DNA from: Pseudomonadota bacterium
Lineage (GTDB): Bacteria; Pseudomonadota; Gammaproteobacteria; Legionellales; Legionellaceae
Length of the DNA: 8,304 nt
Reading direction: 5' to 3'
Assembly: GCA_021807845.1 (NCBI GenBank)
Contig: JAKBCM010000053.1
Span: forward strand, 1-8,304
Below are positions 1-6,880 of the stretch, one piece after another. Each line of letters opens with the position of its first letter. The stretch's first letter is position 1. The notes under the pieces were generated by a model, which was given only the letters and a program-made list of their open reading frames with translations, searched no databases and had not been told where the DNA came from. The translations under genes were made by a program, and so were the position numbers.

Positions 1-3000
1 AAAGATCCCAGATTAAAATTGTTGAGTTGATAATCAGTTGCCGACACCCCATTGTCTTTCAGTAGAATGATGTCTCCTCGTGTTACATCAATCTTATAGA
101 TTGGAATACCATTGCGAACCAATAAATCAACTCTAGGAGAGCCCACACCTCTCCAGTAGTTCATCTGGCCATCAGTTAGAAGCTTAGGCAGATTGGAATG
201 GACGACAAAACTACTTTGATTGGCAAGTTTGGCCTGATGATCTGGAGAAAGGCCTTGTAATTCATAGCACTGTGAGGCGCCATCTACATACCATTCTCTC
301 TGTACAGTGAGATTATCATTGTTATAAAAAAGATGCACATCGCCATCAGGCCTTGCAATACGCATGTATTTTCCATCGGCGGACATGAGACATTCATGAC
401 TCTCTTCCAAACCTAACTCTTTGATCAAAGGGTGATGCTGAATCGCTAAGGGTAGCCCACATCGTGCCAGTTTCTCTTCAAATAATTTACCCTGAAGCAC
501 ATTGAACTGATAAACCACGCGGCCATTTCCTGCAACCAAATCATACAGCGGCGATGAGCCTTCCAAACGCAATAGATCCATTCTGACACTTGGGCACTGT
601 TTGAGCCTATCAATGGCCATTTTTTTAAGATTCGCCTCAGATTGCTGGCTCACGAGCCATTGAAAATGAGCCATCGTTGTTTCAAATTCATAGCGATCCG
701 CTGTATCTTCCAAAATGGAAGGATTGGCATGGCTTTGAAGATAAAAATAAGCCTCATACGCTTCTGTAAAAAGAGAATCTAGCCCCTCGCCACACTCTAT
801 TCGCGTCATGATGATCTGAAAAAGAGTGCGCTCTAAGACATAAGTCACATCCAAATCATTGGTCAATTTGAGTTGTTTGATGAGCTCATTTTGAATGTTA
901 CATAATCTATCATAACCGACTGAGCCCCCATTCAGAGCATCGTATCGACTAACGAGAAAATTTTCTCGTAAAAAGAAGAGTGATTGGCGAGTATGTTGTC
1001 CATTTTTAGTAAAAAACCGAAGTCCAGTATGAAGGAACTGATCAAATTGCGGTAAAAAGGCATCATCTTTCAACGCTTTCGCTAACAATCCTGGTTGAAA
1101 CAGATTGGCCTCCACATAGCATTGATTGGCAACATCTGACAATTTCGCGACATGAAGGGTAAAATAGTCAAGCGTTAAAGAAATTTGAAAGCCTGGCGCA
1201 CTTCTCAAATACTCATAATCCCGAGCCATGATGTCCGCTTGTGTCACCGCTTGAACGATGGCTTTACTGTCTTTGGGCTTAAGCGGTTGAAGCTGGATCC
1301 GATTGGCTCTTCGAGGTTTTAGAGACTCTGCAAAGTGATGATCATTTTCTGCATTAAAAATGGGCGTCTCTGTACGACCAACCATCAATGCATCTTTTTG
1401 AGGAGAATCTTGTAAGTCATATTTACTTTCATCTATCTTCAGAGACCATAATTGCCAACCCGCACGACTGGGATAAAAGGGAGAAGCGATGAATAAAGCA
1501 TCAGACCCGGAAGAGCCTCTCTCCATACTAAAGTCTAAAAATATATTCTCTTGAAACACCTTTTTACGAAAAGGATTGATGGCTTTTTGTAGCCAACATT
1601 CATAGTCTAGAGATGCTTTGATTTTATTGAAAATGGATGCAAATTTCACATCCATCTTTTCTACACCTTGCAGATACAAGGAAATCATATAAACAGATTG
1701 CAACTTTTTATTTCTAATTTCCTCATGCAGTCTTTGCGTTTCCCTACCAAATTTAGCGGTATAAATGTCTTTAAGCTCTTTGTCCAACTGAGGGTTCAAA
1801 GCCATCAGGGCTTTCAGATAGTCATGATATTCACTTTCATATGGCCATTTATTATACTCATTAAACCGTGTACGAAGTTCGGCAAATCTCCTATCCATCT
1901 TAGGATGATTGGTTGCCCAGAAGGGATCTCTTTCAAGAGGACCGAGCAGACTTGACATCATGGCTTTTGTGAAGCGCATCATCGATGGCTCCCTGCGTTC
2001 TTCCGAAATACGATGCTCTGTATCCATTTTCAATGTCAATAAGCTGAGTGTCATTAAATTGAGTGTCGGAGTTTGCGCCTGTTTAAACCATTGCGATCTT
2101 AGGGAATGCAATAAGTCCTGTAATTGATTGATTTGTTGTGAAAAAGCTTCGAAATCCCCTAATGTTTGTAACTCTTTATAAAAATCTTGGACTTGACCAT
2201 CAACACGATTCAGAGGCAAAGACATGATGAGTTGTTGCAGCGCTTTGAACCTATGTGCAGGATTTGACATTTGCCTAATCTCATTGACTGACTGTTCCAA
2301 TCGTTTTAGTAAGTCCTTGCCATCTTGTTCCATGACTATTGAAGGTTTCAGTTTGTCTTTTGAAGGGGCGGTAATGACTATCCTTGGTGCTTCCAAAGCA
2401 TTGCCTCTGACTGCTAAAGTTGGGATCTCTTTGTCTTCACGAGGTGAAATCGGTGCTGGTTTGAAAGAGTGCTGACTTAATCGTTGTTTGACTTGGATGA
2501 GTTCTGCTGAATATCGTTCAATTTCTGTCTCTGTAAACAGCCCTGGAATGATTAATATTTTTAAATTATTTTCAACGGCTAAGCGAATTTGTTCAGCAAC
2601 TGCTTTCGTAAAAGGCTCCTGATTGCTGAAACACGCTTTTTCATACTCAAATAAAGCGTGACGTTTGAATTTGAAAATAAACCGTTGATATTCTTCTTCA
2701 GAATCAGAATTGATTTTGAGCATTTGATGCAGGGAGCGTTGGCTACAAGTGCCTGCTAATTGTCCTGCTGTAAACCCATGTCGTGGTACGACACTGTTGG
2801 CATCTTGTTCTTCTGCATCCAGAAAATGAATCGTTGGAAAAATCTCTTCATACAGTCGTTTGGCATCCATTGGGCCACGTTTGTTCCCGCTCGATTCATT
2901 TATTCTTGCTTTTAAAAGACGTCCAATAAACTGCGTGAGTTCATTTTTCGCCTCCGCGGAAGATGGTGCTGGAAACTTCCAGACTTTCATTGGGTTATAG

Positions 3001-3449
3001 AGATCTTTGCGAATAGAAGAAAGCTGTGAATGATATTCTAGGCCACCACCGGCATTATAAACTGTAAACAAGTAACCCTCTTTGGTGCGAGTCAATTGAT
3101 ACACCATGGCGTGACCACCATCTTTATTCGTCCATCCGCCTGGCAAAAAGAGCCTTCCACCTTCAGGCAATGCGTCCAGTTTACTGCTAATGGATGAAGC
3201 CACTCTATCTATTTGATAGGTATCCTGTATGCCCTCTAACTGTCTTTCAATATCAGCGAGATCTTTTGTATCCTTCATTAAATCAATATAATTGGGCGGT
3301 AAGGACTCGCCTTGTTTCTGCAGCTGTTCTATATATTGTTTCAGATAGCCCGTGGTATGAACGAACCGATTGCCTTCAAGACCATAAGTTCCAGAAATGA
3401 CGCTATCGTTTTGAATATGGGCGAATAAAGAGGCATTGATTTTGACCAT
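1..3449 (-). CDS. Giant uncharacterised protein, N-terminal 1149 residues (C-terminus beyond window); possible permuted papain-like peptidase module
   Basis: A single open frame runs from ATG at 3449-3447 to the left edge with no stop, so at least 1149 residues are present and the end is missing. I do not recognise the family with confidence. Residues 1-95 are mostly helical and polar, with no signal peptide or membrane segment. Residues 96-300 hold the most ordered part: LFLPGGW (100-106), GGHAMVY (111-117, H113), YNAGGG (131-136, N132) with YH at 139-140, then GQLAGTCSQRSL (229-240, Q230, C235). This order resembles a papain-type His/Asn/Gln/Cys active site with the Cys segment moved behind the His segment. 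Residues about 329-370 form a proline- and charge-rich linker. Residues 375 to about 960 look helical. From about 965 the protein becomes beta-rich, including a GLPLAIQHHPLIKELGL stretch near 997-1013. The ATG is the first after an in-frame TAA upstream, but it lacks a clear Shine-Dalgarno. The gene is divergent from acs. Large proteins of this general look occur in Legionellales and Chlamydiae (recall only). An effector role is inference. Confidence 0.85.
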   Translation of the reverse strand, partial: MVKINASLFAHIQNDSVISGTYGLEGNRFVHTTGYLKQYIEQLQKQGESLPPNYIDLMKDTKDLADIERQLEGIQDTYQIDRVASSISSKLDALPEGGRLFLPGGWTNKDGGHAMVYQLTRTKEGYLFTVYNAGGGLEYHSQLSSIRKDLYNPMKVWKFPAPSSAEAKNELTQFIGRLLKARINESSGNKRGPMDAKRLYEEIFPTIHFLDAEEQDANSVVPRHGFTAGQLAGTCSQRSLHQMLKINSDSEEEYQRFIFKFKRHALFEYEKACFSNQEPFTKAVAEQIRLAVENNLKILIIPGLFTETEIERYSAELIQVKQRLSQHSFKPAPISPREDKEIPTLAVRGNALEAPRIVITAPSKDKLKPSIVMEQDGKDLLKRLEQSVNEIRQMSNPAHRFKALQQLIMSLPLNRVDGQVQDFYKELQTLGDFEAFSQQINQLQDLLHSLRSQWFKQAQTPTLNLMTLSLLTLKMDTEHRISEERREPSMMRFTKAMMSSLLGPLERDPFWATNHPKMDRRFAELRTRFNEYNKWPYESEYHDYLKALMALNPQLDKELKDIYTAKFGRETQRLHEEIRNKKLQSVYMISLYLQGVEKMDVKFASIFNKIKASLDYECWLQKAINPFRKKVFQENIFLDFSMERGSSGSDALFIASPFYPSRAGWQLWSLKIDESKYDLQDSPQKDALMVGRTETPIFNAENDHHFAESLKPRRANRIQLQPLKPKDSKAIVQAVTQADIMARDYEYLRSAPGFQISLTLDYFTLHVAKLSDVANQCYVEANLFQPGLLAKALKDDAFLPQFDQFLHTGLRFFTKNGQHTRQSLFFLRENFLVSRYDALNGGSVGYDRLCNIQNELIKQLKLTNDLDVTYVLERTLFQIIMTRIECGEGLDSLFTEAYEAYFYLQSHANPSILEDTADRYEFETTMAHFQWLVSQQSEANLKKMAIDRLKQCPSVRMDLLRLEGSSPLYDLVAGNGRVVYQFNVLQGKLFEEKLARCGLPLAIQHHPLIKELGLEESHECLMSADGKYMRIARPDGDVHLFYNNDNLTVQREWYVDGASQCYELQGLSPDHQAKLANQSSFVVHSNLPKLLTDGQMNYWRGVGSPRVDLLVRNGIPIYKIDVTRGDIILLKDNGVSATDYQLNNFNLGS

Positions 3450-3478
3450 GTTTAGAGTACCGTGCAGTATTTTAGATA

Positions 3479-3507
3479 ATTATAATTCATTAAGATCATT
3501 TTTTCAC
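3479..3507 (-). promoter_or_regulatory. Putative sigma70 promoter of the giant minus-strand gene
   Basis: Read on the minus strand, GTGAAA (3507-3502, 4 of 6 matches to the -35 consensus) is followed after 17 bp by a perfect TATAAT -10 box (3484-3479). This places the transcript start near 3472, about 23 nt before the ATG. The -10 box sits inside a 10-bp palindrome, AATTATAATT (3478-3487). A CTTAAT hexamer lies in the spacer. The region is AT-rich, so chance matches are possible, but spacing and position both fit. Confidence 0.5.
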
Positions 3508-3523
3508 CAGCAAAGAAAGAAAA

Positions 3524-3553
3524 TTGTCTCTAATGAGGCAAAGGGCTTATACT
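3524..3553 (+). promoter_or_regulatory. Putative sigma70 promoter of the acs operon
   Basis: TTGTCT (3524-3529) and TATACT (3548-3553) are separated by 18 bp, giving a predicted start near 3560 and a short leader of about 20 nt that contains the acs ribosome binding site. It lies back to back with the promoter of the divergent giant gene, with 16 bp between the two -35 boxes. I saw no convincing CRP-type palindrome, although acs is under CRP control in E. coli. Confidence 0.5.
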
Positions 3554-3568
3554 AGGGCGTGTCATCTT

Positions 3569-3574
3569 AAGGAG
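3569..3574 (+). promoter_or_regulatory. Ribosome binding site of acs
   Basis: AAGGAG lies 7 nt upstream of the ATG at 3582. It is the best Shine-Dalgarno in the window and supports this start, which also matches the N-terminus expected for Acs. The SD and the start region (ATGGAG) each contain a GGA triplet. Confidence 0.8.
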
Positions 3575-3581
3575 TAGACGT

Positions 3582-5513
3582 ATGGAGCATAAGCATGTGC
3601 AGACCCTTCCTTTCAAGTTTTCAAACAATACTCACCTTGATGAAGAAAAATACCAGATTCTATATCAACACTCGATCAATAATCCAACTCAATTTTGGGC
3701 AGAACAAGCTTTAAAATTCATCTCATGGTCTAAACCCTGGGAAGAGGTGACAAACAGCTCACCTTATCCTTTTGAAACCAATTGGTTTATCCGCGCAAGA
3801 CTCAATGCGTGTTACAACTGTGTGGATAGACATCTTGAAACACAAAAAGACAAAATCGCCCTCATTTGGGAAGGCAATGCCCCTCATGAAACAAAATCAT
3901 TCACCTATCAGCAACTCTATGAACACATTTGTCAATTTGCCAACGTTTTGAAATCACTTCAGGTCAAAAAAGGGGACCGAGTTTGTATTTATCTACCGAT
4001 GATTCCAGAGACCATCATTGCCATGCTTGCCTGTGCGCGCATTGGGGCCATCCACACCGTAGTCTTTGCTGGGTTTTCCGCAGATGCCTTACAAACTCGG
4101 ATACTTGATGCTGATTGTCATCTATTGATCACGGCAGATGAAAGCATCAGAGGCGAAAAAATCATCCCCTTAAAACAGATTTGCGATGAAGCGCTCACTA
4201 ATTGCCCCAATATCTCTCATGTGATTGTCATCAAACGGGCGCATCATGTTATACCCATGCACCATTCAAGGGATCTCTGGTATCACGAATTAATGACGAA
4301 CGCTTCAAAAGAATGTCCTATTGAACACATGGATGCCAGTGATCCTTTATTCATTCTCTACACATCAGGATCAACGGGTAAACCCAAAGGGGTACTACAT
4401 ACCACAGGTGGTTATCTCGTGTATGTTGCCCTCACACACCATTATGTTTTTGATCACCACGAGCATGATATTCATTGGTGCACTGCCGATGTGGGTTGGA
4501 TCACCGGCCACTCATATCTGGTTTATGGGCCGCTAGCCAATGGTGCCACCACCCTCATATATGAAGGAATTCCACACTTTCCCACCCCCTCTCGCTATTG
4601 GGAGATCATTGACAAGCATCAAGTCTCCATTTTTTATACGGCTCCAACCGTCATTCGATCGTTGCGACATGAAGGTGATCAATGGGTCAAACGTACGAAT
4701 CGACAATCGCTCCGATTACTTGGTACGGTTGGAGAACCCATTAACCCCGAGGTCTGGACTTGGTATTTTGATGTGGTTGGCGAAAAGCGATGTCCCATTG
4801 TCAATACTTGGTGGCAAACAGAAACAGGAGGGATCCTTTTGACTCAATTACCAGGCGTCAACTCATTGGTTCCAGGCTCTGTCGGTGGGCCTTTTTTTGG
4901 GATTGTCCCTGACATTGTTGATGAAGAGGGACGTTCTGTGAAACACTGTGAACCAGGGAAGCTCGTCATTAAAAAACCTTGGCCCGGACTGATGCAGACC
5001 ATTTATGGTGATAAACAACGATATATAGATACGTATTTAACCTCTTTTCCTGGCAATTATCTGACAGGTGATGGCGCCTATCGGGAAAGAGAGGGAAGCT
5101 ACTTTATCACAGGACGTTCTGATGATGTCATCAAAGTATCTGGTCATCGCATTGGTACGGAAGAAGTAGAAAGTGCCTTGTTAACTCACTCTGCAGTTTC
5201 AGAAGCAGCCGTTGTGGGCATGGCTCATCCCATCAAAGGGGAGGTGATTTATGCTTTTGTATGCACTAAAATTGAAACGAAACCCACAGAACAATTAAAA
5301 AAAGAACTGGTACAAGTCGTCAGAGATAAAATTGGCCCATTAGCTACGCCTGAAAAAATACAATGGTCAAAAGCCCTACCGAAAACTCGCTCAGGAAAAA
5401 TCATGCGTCGCATTTTACGTAAAATCGCAAACAAAGAAGTCTCCGAACTGGGTGATTTGTCAACTCTTGCTGACACTGGCATTGTTTTGCAATTAATTAA
5501 GGATAGTCAATGA
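3582..5513 (+). CDS. acs: Acetyl-CoA synthetase, AMP-forming (acetate--CoA ligase)
   Basis: Cytosolic enzyme converting acetate, ATP and CoA to acetyl-CoA, AMP and PPi through an acetyl-adenylate. It is the high-affinity route for acetate use. At 643 residues it is full length (E. coli Acs has 652) and aligns with E. coli Acs from end to end in my recollection. In order: the N-terminal ACAS domain (about residues 25-85, with YQHSINNPTQFW); the adenylate-forming core with P-loop YTSGSTGKPKGV from residue 260; VGEPINPE near 383-390; TWWQTETGG (409-417), whose tryptophan pair helps size the acyl pocket for acetate; hinge GRSDDV (D514); SGHRIGTEEVE (520-530); and PKTRSGKIMRR with catalytic K606. 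That lysine is the one acetylated by Pat/GNAT enzymes and deacetylated by CobB in Salmonella. No such regulator gene is in the window. The gene has its own promoter and a strong SD. Its stop overlaps the next start as ATGA, so the two form an operon. Propionyl-CoA synthetase is unlikely given the acetate-type tryptophan motif. Confidence 0.97.
   Translation: MEHKHVQTLPFKFSNNTHLDEEKYQILYQHSINNPTQFWAEQALKFISWSKPWEEVTNSSPYPFETNWFIRARLNACYNCVDRHLETQKDKIALIWEGNAPHETKSFTYQQLYEHICQFANVLKSLQVKKGDRVCIYLPMIPETIIAMLACARIGAIHTVVFAGFSADALQTRILDADCHLLITADESIRGEKIIPLKQICDEALTNCPNISHVIVIKRAHHVIPMHHSRDLWYHELMTNASKECPIEHMDASDPLFILYTSGSTGKPKGVLHTTGGYLVYVALTHHYVFDHHEHDIHWCTADVGWITGHSYLVYGPLANGATTLIYEGIPHFPTPSRYWEIIDKHQVSIFYTAPTVIRSLRHEGDQWVKRTNRQSLRLLGTVGEPINPEVWTWYFDVVGEKRCPIVNTWWQTETGGILLTQLPGVNSLVPGSVGGPFFGIVPDIVDEEGRSVKHCEPGKLVIKKPWPGLMQTIYGDKQRYIDTYLTSFPGNYLTGDGAYREREGSYFITGRSDDVIKVSGHRIGTEEVESALLTHSAVSEAAVVGMAHPIKGEVIYAFVCTKIETKPTEQLKKELVQVVRDKIGPLATPEKIQWSKALPKTRSGKIMRRILRKIANKEVSELGDLSTLADTGIVLQLIKDSQ
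5499..5503 (+). promoter_or_regulatory. Internal ribosome binding site of the 5'-nucleotidase gene, inside the acs 3' end
   Basis: AAGGA lies 6 nt before the ATG at 5510, within the last codons of acs. With the ATGA overlap at 5510-5513 it indicates translation by re-initiation or coupling, and it supports this start over the internal ATG at 5546, which encodes M13. Confidence 0.7.
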
Positions 5514-6880
5514 ATCAAAAGGTTTTTGTCAATCGAATTTTGAACATGAAAAAAATCAAATACATTGGTTTGGATATGGATCATACCTTGATTCGTTATC
5601 AAACCAAGAATTTTGAATCATTGGTCTATCAATTGGTGATTGATGTACTCATTTCAGAAAAAAAATATCCTGAAACCATCAAGAACTTCCAGTTTCATTT
5701 CGAAGATGCAATTCGAGGACTGGTGGTGGATAGCAAAAATGGCAACACATTAAAGCTCAGTCTATTTGGTGCGATTCGCCAAAGTACTCATGGCACCAAA
5801 AAAATCACTTATGAAGAGCAAAAAAAAATATATCGCAGTATCTATGTAGACTTGAGTGATCCCAATTACATTGCCATCGATACTTCATTTTCTATTGCTT
5901 TTTGCACGTTATTCGGTCAGTTGATTGATTTAAAAGAAGAGTACCCTCACGATTTACCCAATTATCCTACTATTGCGATGGATGTTTTGAGCAGTGTGGA
6001 TAAAGTACATGCTGATGGTAGCTTAAAAAGCTATATCAGCCAAAATCTAGACCATTTTGTCATCAAAGAAAAAGGCCTCGTTGATGGCCTCAAACGCATC
6101 ATCCGGCATGGTAAAAAACTCTTTATCCTCACGAATTCAGAATATTATTACAGCAATCTTTTATTAGAATATGCGATAAATCCTTTCCTCGAAAAAAATG
6201 AGCGTTGGCAAGATTTATTTGAGTACACCATCACGATAGCGAATAAACCACGATTTTTTTACGATAACCTCAAGTTTTTGAAAATTGCTCCCGAAACAGG
6301 ATGTATGACCAACATCAATGGCATCATTACGCCCGGGATTTATCAAGGAGGAAATGCGACGAAATTCACCGATGATCTCGCCTTAAATGGTGATGAGATA
6401 TTATATATTGGAGACCATATTTACGGTGATATCCTACGCTTGAAAAAAGATTGCAACTGGCGCACAGCCCTTGTTGTTGAGGAGCTTGGGGAAGAAATTC
6501 AGGCTCAGAAAAAAGCAGCTCCCATTGAAAAAAAAATCCAGGATAAGATGAGTATGAAAAAAAAGATGGAGCAAGACTATATCATCCTACATACCACACG
6601 TATTGAAGAAGATACCCATCAATACGATGCAGAGTTGCACACTCTGCAAATCAAAATCTCAGAGATCGATCTTGAAATTTCAAAGTTGATTAAAGAACAA
6701 CAAACTTACTTCAATCCCAAATGGGAGCGCATTTTTCGTGCAGGTGCTGAAGAAAGTTATTTTGCTTATCAAGTGGAACGCTATGCTTGTATTTATATGG
6801 AAAAATTATCGGACTTGTTTGAATACTCTCCACTTACCTATTTTCGTGCCAACAGAAGATTGCTTGCCCATGATCTATGA
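5510..6880 (+). CDS. HAD-superfamily cytosolic purine 5'-nucleotidase (cN-II / HAD-IG type)
   Basis: Predicted to remove the 5'-phosphate from purine nucleoside monophosphates (IMP and GMP preferred in this family). It has 456 residues and, as I recall it, closely matches the L. pneumophila protein annotated as cytosolic IMP-GMP 5'-nucleotidase (about 459 residues, structure solved) over its whole length. All four HAD motifs are present: DMDHTL (nucleophile D22, acid/base D24), LTNSEY (T208), NKPRFF (K246) and YIGDHIYGD (D302 and D307, metal site). The long insert between motifs I and II forms the cap. Residues about 340-405 are Lys/Glu-rich and predicted coiled coil. The C-terminus (FNPKWERIFRAGAEESYFAYQ and what follows) is typical of the family, which includes human NT5C2. 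The start overlaps the acs stop by 4 bp and has its own SD. The stop overlaps the convergent lysine decarboxylase stop. There is no signal peptide. Substrate preference is inferred from the family; whether AMP from Acs is used is unknown. Confidence 0.92.
   Translation: MNQKVFVNRILNMKKIKYIGLDMDHTLIRYQTKNFESLVYQLVIDVLISEKKYPETIKNFQFHFEDAIRGLVVDSKNGNTLKLSLFGAIRQSTHGTKKITYEEQKKIYRSIYVDLSDPNYIAIDTSFSIAFCTLFGQLIDLKEEYPHDLPNYPTIAMDVLSSVDKVHADGSLKSYISQNLDHFVIKEKGLVDGLKRIIRHGKKLFILTNSEYYYSNLLLEYAINPFLEKNERWQDLFEYTITIANKPRFFYDNLKFLKIAPETGCMTNINGIITPGIYQGGNATKFTDDLALNGDEILYIGDHIYGDILRLKKDCNWRTALVVEELGEEIQAQKKAAPIEKKIQDKMSMKKKMEQDYIILHTTRIEEDTHQYDAELHTLQIKISEIDLEISKLIKEQQTYFNPKWERIFRAGAEESYFAYQVERYACIYMEKLSDLFEYSPLTYFRANRRLLAHDL

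Noticed and set aside
1668..2475. Three plus-strand ORFs of 72-95 codons (1668-1955, 1909-2127, 2224-2475)
   Set aside because: They lie opposite the long minus-strand reading frame, have no SD and give low-complexity, Cys/Ser-rich or Leu/Phe-rich translations typical of antisense shadows.
3194..3400. Plus-strand ORF of 68 codons
   Set aside because: Antisense to the N-terminal part of the giant gene, which has the more coherent protein; no RBS or recognisable features.
3476..3487. AT-rich palindromes (ATAATTAT, AATTATAATT) as an operator or terminator
   Set aside because: They are short, pure A/T and overlap a -10 box; such palindromes arise readily in AT-rich promoters, and no GC stem is present for a terminator.
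4321..4842. Plus-strand ORFs of 71 and 100 codons inside acs
   Set aside because: Out-of-frame readings of acs, whose own frame carries all adenylate-forming motifs.
5249..5482. Minus-strand ORF of 77 codons
   Set aside because: Antisense to the conserved C-terminal domain of acs; no independent support.
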